This document shows, in pieces, positions 36,541 to 48,635 of a stretch of 64,000 bases of DNA (its first letter is position 1; the number at the start of each line of letters is the position of its first letter). Source of the DNA: Arenicola marina (Eukaryota; Annelida; Polychaeta; Arenicolidae); assembly GCA_964019135.1 (NCBI GenBank), contig OZ025248.1, forward strand, positions 52,631,670 through 52,695,669, in the 5' to 3' direction. The position numbers and the translations under genes were made by a program. The notes beneath the pieces are model-generated. The model was not told where the DNA came from. It saw nothing but the letters and a program-made list of their open reading frames with translations, and searched no databases.

Positions 36541-36650
36541 GGCATGAAGACCAAGAGAGATCCAGGGACAATAAAATCGGGTGAAATAAATAACGACCGA
36601 GATGCCAGGGCGCGAACCCACGACCTGTTGTTATGCAGCAGATACATCCT
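36541..36650 (-). mobile_element. Antisense tRNA-derived SINE-like element, copy 2
   Basis: A minus-strand B box (complement of GCGCGAACCCACGACC, about 36610-36625) lies within sequence matching the copy at 5483-5590. The A-box end is poorly preserved. No clear target-site duplication was found. Confidence 0.5.
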
Positions 36651-36984
36651 TGAAGGTCATGTTTACTCAACTGTGTACGCGTCCTAGCCTGCATGGTATG
36701 GGATTCCCCGTCATTCAGCTCTTCCTCTCCTCTCCAATTATAAATCAGAATAAAACCACTGAGCAATATAGTGTACTAAGTTATTATCTGTGGATTGGTT
36801 CCCTGGGGAGCCCCGGACGCAGTAAATATCAACGACACTCTCCGCAAGGGGAGCTGCAAGCACGCTGCTGGGAATTCATGTTACTGTACACAACACGTTG
36901 AAGCGACAGAAGATTGGCCCACATCCCATCTCAGCTATTAAAATCAGCCACAGGTTAGACATTCATCCCGTCCTTTTATTCCAG
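36651..36984. other. No recognised gene
   Basis: Ordinary mixed sequence. The left part may still belong to the antisense SINE. Confidence 0.3.
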
Positions 36985-37260
36985 TTTTATGACAGCCATT
37001 GATTCGGGTTTCATGACGGCCATTGATTCGGGTTTCATGACAGCCATTGATTCGTGTTTCATGAAAGCCATTGATTCGAGTTTCATGACAGCTATTGATT
37101 CGAGTTTCCTCACAGCCATTGATTCGGGTTTTATGACAGCCATTGATTCGAGCTTCATTACGTCCATTTATTCGAGTTTCTTGAGTTTTAAGACATCCTT
37201 TGATTCGAGCTTCGTGACTTCCATTAAATCTAGCTTCACGACATCTATCGATGCTAGATA
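36985..37260. repeat. 24-bp minisatellite, about 11 units
   Basis: The unit is of the form ATGACAGCCATTGATTCGGG plus TTTC. It degrades progressively to the right, with recognisable remnants to about 37390. One plus frame reads FMTAIDSG repeats for 90 codons, which I treat as a by-product of the period being a multiple of three. Confidence 0.9.
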
Positions 37261-37390
37261 ATGACCTCCATTTAGATTTAGAGTCTCATGACCTTCATTA
37301 TGTCGAGGTTCTGGAGTTTATGATTCGTGAACCCATGACATCCATCGATTTGAGCTTTATTGAGACGTCCATTGACGCGACATGGACAGA

Positions 37391-38099
37391 GTTGGCAATG
37401 GCTTGATACCCAAGAAGCCCCCGCTGGAGCCACCGACCCCCGTAAGATCGCGGCCCCCAGAGAACGTGAAGAGAGAGACGGCCTGTTCAATCCCTTCCAA
37501 GCACTTGTGAAAGTTTCCGAGCGCTCGGCCGGGGTGGTTCAGACAGCCCTCGAGGAGCCCCCGTTACATGGGTGTGGAATGTGTAGGAGAGGGTTCGGGC
37601 GTGGGGCGGGGGGCAGGGGGGGGGGTCTGATAGTCGGCGGATAAGAAATAACCAGGGAGTCAAGGTCTTGTGTACAATAAACTTTCAGGCGTGTCAGTAC
37701 CTGGTTGGTCTCTCTGACAGTGCCTTGAGAACAAGCAGAAATCAACATGGCCGCCACGGCCACGTGGTCAAGGGTCACGTGGGTCACGTGATAAAGGGTC
37801 ACGTGGTAAAGACCGCCCTACCCTACAATAGGGATTTGGTTCGGAAACTCTCGGATAGGGTGTAAAATTAGATTTGCATGGCGTATTTTGCGGTCACCGC
37901 CCCCCCCCTCTCCCCCTCTACAGAACCTAAATCATTCATCGGGAGCAATGGCCTTTTAGTTTTTACTTTACTGTTGTTATCCAGTGTGTCAGCCAGTTCC
38001 ACAAGTTGTATAGAACTGGTACAACATTTTAAGGAAGATGTGGAAATAAAGAATTTGGGAGTAGTAGCTACACTAGGCAAGTTATACAAATGAGAAAAG
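37391..38099. other. No recognised gene; E-box cluster at 37761-37805
   Basis: Mixed sequence with a G run near 37617-37625. Four CACGTG hexamers occur within 45 bp at 37761, 37776, 37785 and 37800, three of them in a GGGTCACGTG context. The open frame at 37878-38093 has a hydrophobic stretch but no recognised family. Confidence 0.4.
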
Positions 38100-38763
38100 T
38101 CGCATGGCCGAGAAAGGAAAAATCAACATCTGTGGACATCAACGAGTAATGAATTAAGAAGAGTTAAAGAAGCATTTAGAAACAGCTGCATTTAGAAAGA
38201 GAAGAAGTGCATATCGTCTAGCTAAATGGTTTGAAACCCATATGTTATATAATAACAATTATAATCTTCTTGAGAGTGAATACCAGGAAAGAAAAGAATT
38301 AGAACTTTAACAAAATGTAAGTGATGCAGATGCTCGATGGAATGCATTACAATCTATACAGGCCAATGACACGTTTGGGAATATTATCGTTGGATGATTG
38401 GAACCCGTTTGTTTTGCCACTTTACTTAACAACGATATCAAGTATTGCAAGCAGTTTTATCAGAGTCCAGGTTTCTAGCAGGACATGAAGCCCGGTGTCA
38501 CCAGATTTGCTAAATGGCGAGATATCTGAGCTGGCCGCAAGCTATTATTATTCCAGAATACAAGAAGGGACCACGAAATAAACTCCATATAATAGCTATC
38601 GTGGTATATCCCTATGTTCAGTGATCCGCGACATCCCGGCACATAATATTAGAAAAGTATCAACTTAACAGAATGGGCAGAGGGGTTAGATTTACTTGGT
38701 GAAGAGCAAGCAGACTTTATAAAAGGAAGATCAACTGTAGATAATGTTTGGGTTACATATTGT
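38100..38763 (+). mobile_element. Decayed LINE fragment (reverse transcriptase region)
   Basis: Short in-phase pieces match non-LTR retrotransposon proteins. The linker between endonuclease and reverse transcriptase reads AAFRKRRSAYRLAKWFE from 38185. The transcriptase start reads IPEYKKGPRN from 38551, then SYRGISLCSVI from 38594, then EEQADFIKGRSTVDNVWV from 38701. The pieces lie in different phases and contain stop codons, so at least three frameshifts have occurred. The 3' half of the transcriptase and any tail are absent. The clade is not resolved. Confidence 0.75.
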
Positions 38764-39690
38764 GACTCATGTAATTATATGCACATATGTTTTGCCTACT
38801 TCAATACAGTCATCATAATATTACTAACTTAACTGACGTAATAATTATAATTAACCGCCGACAGTAAGCACCACGTAAGCACCATGTGTCGCTGGCGATG
38901 TACCATCCCTTCATTAAAAGGAATGCCAACGTAATGAAGAAAGGCGGAGTGGCGATAATGAGGCGCCACGTGGCACACACATCCGGGTTCCGTGACGACA
39001 AAACCCCGCCTGACACCCCGCCTGAAACCTCACGTTGTTAGGAGTTGATGACGGCGAGACTGGACCCCTCCTGATTGGAAACAGGTCGCGCCGCCTGGTA
39101 GCCTTGGGGGATGTGGCCAATGAGGCTTCCTGTTGCTCCGTAGCATGCAGCCGGCTGCTATTTTCCCCCTGGAGTAGCTACCCGGCTGACAAGTCACGCG
39201 AGATTTCACGACGCAAAGCATTACGATGCCAGGATTGCGTCTCAACTGAACTCGGCTGGCCAGCTGAAGGGTGAGGAAAGCCGCCTTGGGGGGCGGGGGA
39301 GGGATAGCGTCACGTGGCCTTGGACGCCTCCTGTCGCAGACTGGTTGAGCCTGTCTGCTGTGCGGCTGGCTGAATCCCTTCCTGGCAGAGGCGGATAAGG
39401 CCCGTGCCGCCCGGGGAGGAGATTGCATCACCTTCAAGGTCAAATAGGCTTGTTTCAGATTTGCATGAAGCAAGCCGGAAGCGCATGTATAAGGGTATTT
39501 CCTGGGCCACGGTGACAAACCAAGTCTTGATGACATGTAATTAGAGGGATTTCGTAGCTGAATCCGTTCGCATATATATAATTTATATATCCAGGCCACC
39601 TACGGAATCATCATGCGTGGTGCGAATCAATAGATTCACATTGATAACGTAATTTATATATTTTACTTTCATATCTGGTACAAGTATATA
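38764..39690. other. No recognised gene
   Basis: Mixed sequence of about 0.9 kb. A minus-strand open frame at 39030-39599 has no recognised domain or splice context. Confidence 0.3.
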
Positions 39691-40640
39691 CCAATAATAT
39701 CCTCTGCCAGTAATATCCTCTACCAATACTATCCTCTGCCAATAATATCCTCTACCAATAATATCCTCTGCCAATAATTTTTCTTCTGCCAGTAATATCC
39801 TCTACCAATAATATCCTCTGCAAATAATATCCTCTGCCAGTAATATGCTCTGCCAGTAATATCCTCTATCAATAATATCCTCTGCCAGTAATATCCTCTA
39901 CCAATAATATCCTCTGCCAATAATATCCTCTACCAATAATATCCTCTACCAATAATATTCTCTGCCAATAATATCCTCTGCCAATAATATCCTCTACCAA
40001 TAATATCCTCTACCAATAATATCCTCTACCAATAATATCCTCTGCCAATAATATCCTCTGCCAGTAATATCCTCTGCCAATAATATCCTCTGCCAATAAT
40101 ATCCTCTGCCAATAATATCCTCTACCAATAATATCCTCTGCCAATAATATCCTCTACCAATAACATCCTCTGCCAATAATATCCTCTGCCAATAATATCC
40201 TCTACCAATAATATCCTGTGCCAATAATATCCTCTGCCAATAATATCCTCTACCAATAATATCCTCTGCCAATAATATCCTCTACCAATAATATCCTCTG
40301 CCAATAATATCCTCTACCAATAATATCCTCTGCCCATAATATCCTCTACCAATAATATCCTCTACCAATAATATCCTCTGCCAATAATATCCTCTACCAA
40401 TAATATCCTCTACCAATAATATATTCCACCAATAATATCCTCTACCAATAATATCCTCTGCCAGTAATATCCTCTGCCAATAATATCCTCTGCCAATAAT
40501 ATCCTCTACCAATAATATCATCTACCAATAATATCGTCTACCAATAATATCCTCTGCCAATAATATCCTCTGCCAATAATATCCTCTGCCAGTAACATTC
40601 TCTGCCAATAATATCCTCTGCCAATAATATCGTCTGCCAA
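39691..40640. repeat. 16-bp AT-rich minisatellite, about 59 units
   Basis: The unit is CCAATAATATCCTCTG, with CTCTACC and CCAGTAAT variants. Three units make 48 bp, so one minus-strand frame reads a 16-residue repeat containing GRGYYWQRILL. The right end decays (ATCGTC, TCGTATCC) near 40620-40650. Confidence 0.95.
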
Positions 40641-40747
40641 TCGTATCCATATCAATCGTCTCCACGAAAGTCACATTGCCTCCACTTCCACGAGAGATAT
40701 AGTCTAGACCTTCACAAAAGCCATAACTGCGACCGTCACGAGGGACA

Positions 40748-40990
40748 AAGATTGGACGTCCTGCAAACCATAGACTGGACTCATAGATTGGACGCCGGCA
40801 AGTCATAGATTGGAAGTCCGTCAAGTCATAGATTGGAAGTCCGTCAAGTCATAGATTGGACGTCCGTCAAGTCATAGATTGGAAGTCCGTCAAGTCATAG
40901 ATTGGACGTCCGTCAAGTCATAGATTGGAAGTCCGTCAAGTTATAGATTGGAAGTCCTGAGAGCCATAGAGTGGACGTCCTGAAAGCCGT
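40748..40990. repeat. 23-bp minisatellite, about 10 units
   Basis: The unit contains GTCATAGATTGGAAGTCC and alternates GAAGTCC with GACGTCC. The first and last units are degenerate. It starts about 100 bp after the 16-bp array, and the sequence between looks transitional, with related ATAGACTGGA motifs. Confidence 0.9.
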
Positions 40991-42689
40991 AGACTTTCAA
41001 AGCGGAAAGCAGGGCATAAAGCGGACGCCTACCAGCGCCAACTTACAAACTTCGAACAAAGTACCTCTCTACCTCTCTAAGGGGTTGATCCAAAGTTAGT
41101 TTCTTTTGAGCGCGCGGCAGCCTACTGTGGCATAGCACCTCCATTCCTGTAGTGACGACGGAGTAATTTTAGCACTTGTTAATGGGCTCAGTTCTGCGTT
41201 CGCTCGCTCGCTATGTCTACAATCTCCCGTGTTTACGTCTCCGCCGCCTTCGCGGGGCTGTATGATGACGTCACACGCCGTGGTTATTAACATTTATCAC
41301 TCTCGCTAAAGTCCGGCTCATTCCGGATGTCAAACGATGCAATCCATTCTCTATGATGTAGAGGAGTGTTTGGGTAACTCGGAATCGTTTCATCTCGTTT
41401 TAATTGTTCCAGAGTCTTTATGGAAATGGGATTGGTTGACTGACTGAGGGGCGAAGAGGTACATACTATAATAGCGATCTGTGATGTGTGTGGGAGGGCG
41501 GCGAAGGCTTCTGAGAGGCTGAAAGTTGTTGCGGCTCCACACCACCAGGTGGCTTCCAAAACATGTCCAACTGGCTCATCCGACCTATGCCTTGCTTTTG
41601 GGGTAACCCAAAGCTTCGACCATGCCCGAAATAAACTATTCTGTTGACATATTTTACGCGACGAGTTTGGAACGAATACCATCGACACGTGAAATGAGAT
41701 CTAATCATTTTATATATATCATTTAAGTCTTTGAAAGTGAAACTGTTTGTAGCTACTACAGCAATAGTGCATATATAATGGAGGAAATGTTGATGAAGGT
41801 ATGTAATTATATTAATTAAATACAATATATAATCATAGCAATGTATCTATAATATATTACTTATATCTGCTTAATGATAACCGTTACATATTTATCACTC
41901 GTACATTTTCGTGAGCTAAGTATTAGTTACCATGATGTAATTCTTTTACTTTGTATGTATCTCAAAACATAGATCGAAACCTGTATGTATTATTATTGTT
42001 ATTATATTATGGATGTTTACAATGGATGTCGAACTCCTACATGTTGCATACTAGTAATACGTGTTATTGTGATAACAAGTTATATTTCTGGTGTGGTTTA
42101 AGCAAAACATCTTGCATCGAATTCGCACAGTTCACGGATCACACCGACAGAAATTAAATCCCAATCCGAACAAAACTAAAAGTAACAACGCGCAAACAAG
42201 GAAAATCCCTTGCACCGGAACTTCAGATCAAACCAGTTGTCGCCGGTCCCTGTTGCCATGGTGACGACGGATTATCCACGTGGGTCATGTGTAAACAGCC
42301 AGCAGCTGAGGCGGCGTCTGTGACGTAAGCACTCTCTTCTTTATCACCCACTCTGGCAGGCAGGAGGGGCGAGCGGGCTGCCACCCGGCGGGGCTTCCCC
42401 TGTCCCAGGGCTGGCGCTGAGCGAATGGCTGCGCGCTCTCTCCCCCCCCCCCCCGCCACCCCCCCATGGGTGCCTGCCGGATGATGGCTGGCTGGCTGGG
42501 TCTGACCTGGCGGGTACATGCAGAGCCCTGAGCGTGTGGGCTTACCCCCCCCTCCCCCCCTCCCCCCCTCCCCCCCCCCCAGGGTGGTCTCGGTTGCTGA
42601 CCCCTCTGTGGTGGAGTGCTGCATTTGTAGTCACGCATAGATGCGTATAGAAGGTCAAAGATTGTTCTTATTCCATGTGGTTGGGTGAA
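40991..42689. other. No recognised gene
   Basis: About 1.7 kb. A TGACGTCA octamer is at 41266-41273. An RFX-type motif, GTTGCCATGGTGAC, is at 42252-42265. C-rich runs lie at 42440-42465 and 42545-42582. Minus-strand open frames at 41287-41825 overlap one another and have no recognised domain. Confidence 0.35.
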
Positions 42690-42780
42690 ACTGAGTCCCC
42701 ATAAGCAAGAGCCGGGATTCGAACCCCCGACCGACCCGCCGGCACCTGAATTATCAGGCCTGTAGCAATGCGGATGACGC
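42690..42780 (-). mobile_element. Antisense tRNA-like sequence, possible SINE head
   Basis: The complement of GGGATTCGAACCC (42714-42726) is a good B box. The A box is not clear, and no folded tRNA can be made out, so a SINE remnant is more likely than a tRNA gene. Confidence 0.35.
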
Positions 42781-43150
42781 CAGTATCTTGTGCTGCATGT
42801 CTTCTGGAACATTTAGGTTCCGTGGCTTACTGTAACACACCGGGTGAGGATGGGTGGGGGGTGGGGGGGGGGGGGGTAAGACGGGTGGCCAGGAATGACA
42901 GAGTAGCCTGTCTCCTTCTGGATCGACCACTTGTGGGGTAGAGTGCCTGGGAAGCACGTGAGGTGTGCGTCCTCGCACCACGTGGTCCAGTGTGGGTGTG
43001 GGGGATGGTGGTGGTGAGGGATCAGCCAGGGAATGGGGAAAGGGTAGAAAAGATACGAGGTGCGGGGTGAAGGGTGAGAGGCGGAAAGGTGAAGTGGTGC
43101 TGCATGGAGGGGAGGAGAGAGAGGATGGGACTGGGCGGGTAAGGCAGCCA
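42781..43150. other. Spacer with G14 tract
   Basis: A G14 run lies at 42863-42876 and the flank of the 40-bp array is purine-rich. Nothing else is recognised. Confidence 0.35.
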
Positions 43151-44650
43151 TGGGTGGTGGCCATGCCAGTGGCTGGTTCTCGGCCGGTAGTGGTGGCCAT
43201 GCCGGTGGCTGGTTTCCGGCCGAGAGTGGTGGCAGTGGCTGCCGGTGGCTGGTTCCTGGCCGGGAGTGGTGGCAGTGGCTGCCGGTGGCTGGTTCCCGGC
43301 CGGGAGTGGTGGCAGTGGCTGCCGGTGGCTGGTTCCCGGCCGGGAGTTGTGGCAGTGGCTGCCGGTGGCTGGTTCCCGGGCGGGAGTGTTGGCAGTGGCT
43401 GCCAGTGGCTGGTTCCCGGCCGGGAGTGGTGGCAGTGGCTGCCGGTGGCTGGTTCCCGCCCGGGAGTGGTGGCAGTGGCTGCAAGTGGCTGGTTCTCGGT
43501 CGGGAGTGGTGGCAGTGGCTGCCAGTGGCTGGTTCCCGGCCGGGAGTTGTGGCAGTGGCTGCCAGTGGCTGGTTCCCGGCCGGGAGTGGTGGCAGTGGCT
43601 GCCAGTGGCTGGTTCCCGGCCGGGAGTGGTGGCAGTGGCTGCCGGTGGCTGGTTCCCGCCCGGGAGTGGTGGCAGTGGCTGCCAGTGGCTGGTTCCCGCC
43701 CGGGAGTGGTGGCAGTGGCTGCCAGTGGCTGGTTCTCGGTCGGGAGTGGTGGCAGTGGCTGCCGGTGGCTGGTTCCCGCCCGGGAGTGGTGGCAGTGGCT
43801 GCCAATGGCTGGTTCCCGGCCGGGAGTGGTGGCAGTGGCTGCCGGTGGCTGGTTCCCGCCCGGGAGTGGTGGCAGTGGCTGCCGGTGGCTGGTTCCCGCC
43901 CGGGAGTGGTGGCAGTGGCTGCCGGTGGCTGGTTCCCGGGCGGGAGTGTTGGCAGTGGCTGCCGGTGGCTGGTTCCCGGCCGGCATTGGTGGCAGTGGCT
44001 GCCGGTGGCTGGTTTCCGGCCGGGAGTTGTGGCAGTGGCTGCCGGTGGCTGGTTTCCGGCCGGGAGTGGTGGCAGTGGCTGCCGGTGGCTGGTTCCCGGC
44101 CGGGAGTGGTGGCAGTGGCTGCCAGTGGCTGGTTCCCGGCCGGGAGTGGTGGCAGTGGCTGCCGGTGGCTGGTTCCCGGCCGGGAGTGGTGGCAGTGGCT
44201 GCCGGTGGCTGGTTCCCGGCCGGGAGTGGTGGCAGTGGCTGCCGGTGGCTGGTTCCCGGTCGGGAGTGGTGGCAGTGGCTGCCGGTGGCTGGTTCCCGGT
44301 CGGGAGTGGTGGCAGTGGCTGCCGGTGGCTGGTTTCCGGCAGGGAGTTGTGGCAGTGGCTGCCGGTGGCTGGTTCCCGGTCGAGAGTGGTGGCAGTGGCT
44401 GCCGGTGGCTGGTTCCCGGCCGGGAGTTGTGGCAGTGGCTGCCGGTGGCTGGTTCCCGGCCGGGAGTGGTGGCAGTGGCTGCCGGTGGCTGGTACCCGGC
44501 CGAGAGTGGTGGCCATGCCGGTGGCTGGTTCCCGGTCGGGAGTGGTGGCAGTGGCTGCCGGTGGCTGGTTCCCGGCCGGGAGTGGTGGCAGTGGCTGCCG
44601 GTGGCTGGTTCCCGGTCGGGAGTGGTGGCAGTGGCTGCTTGGTGGCTGGC
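43151..44650. repeat. 40-bp minisatellite, about 37 units
   Basis: The unit is of the form GCCGGTGGCTGGTTCCCGGC plus CGGGAGTGGTGGCAGTGGCT. Phase is kept at exactly 40 bp from about 43241 to 44500. The first and last units carry a GGCCATGCC variant that shifts the period. The array is G-rich on the plus strand. All three plus frames and several minus frames are open for 400-640 codons, which I regard as artefacts of unit composition. Confidence 0.95.
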
Positions 44651-44774
44651 TTTTGTACAGCTCACGGCAGCCACCACGTGGCGGGGTCGCTTTAACACCA
44701 AGCCGCGCTGGTTGCGAAAGCTTTGAATATTCCACCATCTACCGATGCCAGACTTTAAGCAAATAGCTTCCCGC

Positions 44775-46203
44775 CGCCCTTACCCACACCACCTTTACAC
44801 CATACTCGCTGTACTCCGCCCTCACCCACACCACCTTTACACCATACTCGCTGTACTCCGCCCTCACCCACACCACCTTTACACCATACTCGCTGTACTC
44901 CGCCTCCACCCACACCACCTTTACACCATACTCGCTGTACTCTGCCCCCACCCACACCACCCACATCACCTTTACACCATACTCGCTGTACTCCGTCTCA
45001 ACCCACACCACCTTTACACCATACTCGCTGTACTCCGCCCCCACCCACACCACCTTTACACCATACTCGCTGTACTCCGCTCCCACCCACACCACCTTTA
45101 CACCATACTCGCTGTACTCCGCCCTCACCCACACCACCTTTACACCATACTCGCTGTACTCCGTCCCCAGCCACACCACCCACACCACCTTTACACCATA
45201 CTCGCTGTACTCCGCCCCCACCCACACCACCCACACCACCTTTACACCATACTCGCTGTACTCCGTCTCAACCCACACCACCTTTACACCATACTCGCTG
45301 TACTCCGCCCCCACCCACACCACCTTTACACCATACTCGCTGTACTCCGCTCCCACCCACACCACCTTTACACCATACTCGCTGTACTCCGCCCTCACCC
45401 ACACCACCTTTACACCATACTCGCTGTACTCTGCCTCCACCCACACCACCCACACCACCTTTACACCATACTCGCTGTACTCCGCCTCAACCCACACCAC
45501 CTTTACACCATACTCGCTGTACTCCGCCCCCACCCACACCACCTTTACACCATACTCGCTGTACTCTGCCCCCACCCACACCACCCACACCACCTTTACA
45601 CCATACTCGCTGTACTCCGTCCCCACCCCCACCACCTTTACACCATACTCGCTGTACTCCGTCCCCACCCACACCACCTTTACACCATACTCGCTGTACT
45701 CCGCCCCCACCCACACCACCCACACCACCTTTACACCATACTCGCTGTACTCCGCCCCCACCCACACCATCTTTACACCATACTCGCTGTACTCCGCCGC
45801 CACCCACACCACCTTTACTCCATACTCACTGTGCTCCGCCCCCACCCACACCACCTTTACACCATACTCGCTGTGCTCTGCCCCCACCCACACCACCTTT
45901 ACACCATACTCGCTGTACTCCGCCCCCACCCACACCACCTTTACTCCATACTCGCTGAACTCCGCCCCCACCCACACCACCGACACCACCTTTACACCAT
46001 ACTCGCTGTACTCCGCCCCCACCCACACCACCTTTACTCCATACTCGCTGTACTCCGCCCTCACCCACACCACCCACACCACCGTTACACCATACTCGCT
46101 GTACTCCGCCCCCACCCACACCACCTTTACTCCATACTCGCTGTACTCCGCCCCCACCCACACCACCGACACCACCTTTACACCATACTTGCTGTACTCA
46201 GCT
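44775..46203. repeat. 42-bp minisatellite with 51-bp variants, about 33 units
   Basis: The unit is of the form CACCATACTCGCTGTACTCC plus a C-rich half ending in ACCACCTTTA. Some units carry an extra CACCCACAC (9 bp). Both lengths are multiples of three, so one plus frame runs 486 codons (HLYTILAVLRPHPH repeats) and one minus frame 553 codons. The array begins about 120 bp after the 40-bp array ends. Confidence 0.95.
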
Positions 46204-46550
46204 AAATAGTAGGCCGCATTAGGGGTGCCGAGAGGAAGAAAACAATATTTTTGATGGTAGGCGGGTGCGAGTGAGATTGGAAGAGAGAGAAGTTGGTTGG
46301 AGAGGAAGTGGTGCAGAAAGAGGATAGCAGGCAGGCAGGTCATTCTAGCTGCAGTGCGTAGGAGGGAGGCAGGTAAAAACAGACAGGCCGTGCTAGGCAT
46401 ATGGCGGGGATGTTTGCGACTCGCAGACTTATCTCGTGTATGTAAGTCAAGCCTAGCAATAAACGAGGCATGCGCACCGGCTGTTTGTTGCCCTCGTCTG
46501 AGTAAGGCGCAGAAGAGGGGGCCTCAGAATAGGGCGGCTGAAGGGGGCCT
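46204..46550. other. Spacer, no recognised gene
   Basis: Mixed sequence between two arrays. Its right end grades into the purine-rich 44-bp array. Confidence 0.3.
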
Positions 46551-47010
46551 CAGAAGAGGTATTTCTCAGAAGAGAGAGCCTAAGAGGAGCGGTCCCAGAA
46601 GAAGGGGTCTCAGAAGAGAGAACCTAAGAGGAGCGGTCCCAGAAGAAGGGGCCTCAGAAGAGAGAGCCTAAGAGGAGCGGTCTCAGAAGAAGAGGTCTCA
46701 GAAGAGAGAACCTAAGAGGAGCGGTCCCAGAAGAAGGGGCCTCAGAAGAGAGAGCCTAAGAGGAGCGGTCTCAGAAGAAGGGGCCTCAGAAGAGAGAGCC
46801 TAAGAGGAGCGGTCTCAGAAGAAGGGGCATCAGAAGAGAGAGCCTAAGAGGAGCGGTCTCAGAAGAAGGGGCCTCAGAAGAGAGAGTCTAAGAGGAGCGG
46901 TCTCAGAAGAAGGGGCCTCAGAAGAGAGAGCCTAAGAGGAGCGGTCTCAGAAGAAGGGGCCTCAGAAGAGAGAGCCTAAGAGGAGCGGTCTCAGAAGAGG
47001 GGGGCTTCAG
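46551..47010. repeat. 44-bp purine-rich minisatellite, about 11 units
   Basis: The unit joins CTCAGAAGAGAGAGCCTAAG, AGGAGCGGT and CTCAGAAGAAGGGGC. CTCAGAAGA occurs twice per unit, which suggests the 44-bp unit arose from a shorter ancestral one. Variants include TCCCAG for TCTCAG and GAACC for GAGCC. Confidence 0.9.
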
Positions 47011-48360
47011 AACAGAGGGCCAGAACGCTTGCCCAGAGCGACGTGTTTGTGCATCTCTTTTCCTGACTGGCTGACCCCTGCCGCCAGCGGGCCGACCCCG
47101 GCGAGGGGATGCACCGAGACAGCTGCTGGAAGGAGGATCTACCATCGCCCATCATCTTGTTTATAACCCCACCCCCATACCCCACTAATTCCCCTACACC
47201 CCCCGACCATGTGTCCTGATTTATGCCCTTGACAGCGAGTTGTTCCGTCGGCCGAGATTACACTGTATATCAGCGGTGATCGCCTTCCTCAATGCGCCCC
47301 GAGCCATGGTTATTACCTCCGGGTAACAACGAGTCGTCCAAAGAGAGTGTGTAGATCTTCCACTCAGAGAGAAAAAAGGTGGGGGAGACTGTAGTTACTT
47401 GAGTTAAACTACCATGATGTTGAATGTTTAAAGAGAATGAATTGTTCACGGCTGCAGAGGCACATAGATAATATTTATTTAGAACGCTGAAATGAAGGTA
47501 TGGCCTCTTTTTTTAGGTTTCTACTTACTTTTGGCCCGCCGTACATTGTCAAAGATAGCCATGTTACCTTCTGGTGTGCGGTTAACTACATACTCGGGGA
47601 TATTTAGGATGATTGGCAGGTAATAGTAATAATACATGCGAGGACACCAAGCCCGTTGTAGATGGTCGAGATCATGTGTGGTCACTGTCAGTCGACGTTG
47701 CAGTGGTTACCCGTGTAACCCATTCAGCAGGACGGGTGCCATAGTTCAGGACGAGTCCAGGTTATCAAGGCCAAAAAACAAGGATGCAATTGCTCTTGTC
47801 TGTGAACTCAGTGCTGCCGCCTTGTGGTCTTCATCGTAAACAACCCATAGCAAATGGATCAGATCCACTAAAGCATAAATGTCACGTGATCAAGTTTTAC
47901 GGCCGATATACTGATATTCGTCCAATCATTCGCGTCTAAATACTGGTGAAGTAATATATAATCGATCATCTTGGCCAGACTGTTACATATTTGATGTAAA
48001 ATACAAAGCTGATGTGTAATGCACCATTCATACCCACTCTTTGCTTTATCGTCTTGTATCAAATAAGGATGGGTAGAATGAGAAAAACAAACAAGAATCG
48101 TACAATATGTGATTTTAGTGACAAGTCGTATTTCCAGTTAACTTTACTCGTTGAAGAATGAGCGCCATCTGTCGTCGGGAGAGTGTATAGTGGCGTGGCG
48201 TCCTACACTCGACTGGCGGCAACCCTTGTGGCTGTCCACCCTCCGTCGATCCTCCCACTATACCGATCCTCCCTTATGAAAACAGCGGCAAGCTCAGAGC
48301 GGTGTATAGTCTTAATATTCTAATTATTGAACGGGGTACAAAATAATATAGTACTGAAAC
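47011..48360. other. No recognised gene
   Basis: About 1.35 kb of ordinary sequence. I see no repeat, RNA-gene or coding signal that I can support. Confidence 0.35.
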
Positions 48361-48635
48361 CAGATATACCATAAAGTACTGACATTAGATTACAATATAG
48401 TACTGACACCAGGTATACAATATAGTACTGACACCAGATATACAATATAGTACTGACACCAGATGTACAATATAGTACTGACACCAGATGTACAATATGG
48501 TACTGAGACCAGATATGCAATATGGTACTGACACCAGGTATACAATATAGTACTGACACCAGATGTACAATATGGTACTGACACCAGATGTACAATATGG
48601 TACTGACACCAGATATACCATATAGTACACCAGGT
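48361..48635. repeat. 25-bp AT-rich minisatellite, about 11 units
   Basis: The unit contains AGTACTGACACCAGATATAC, with AATATAG/AATATGG and ATATAC/ATGTAC/GTATAC variants. It is bounded by degenerate units on both sides. Confidence 0.9.

Noticed and set aside
41287-41825. Two overlapping minus-strand frames of 119 and 133 codons
   Set aside because: They overlap in different phases, have no recognisable domain and lie in unique but otherwise featureless sequence.
42754-46400. Frames of 400-641 codons in the 40-bp and 42-bp arrays on both strands
   Set aside because: Overlapping frames on both strands are all open, and the products are pure low-complexity repeats.
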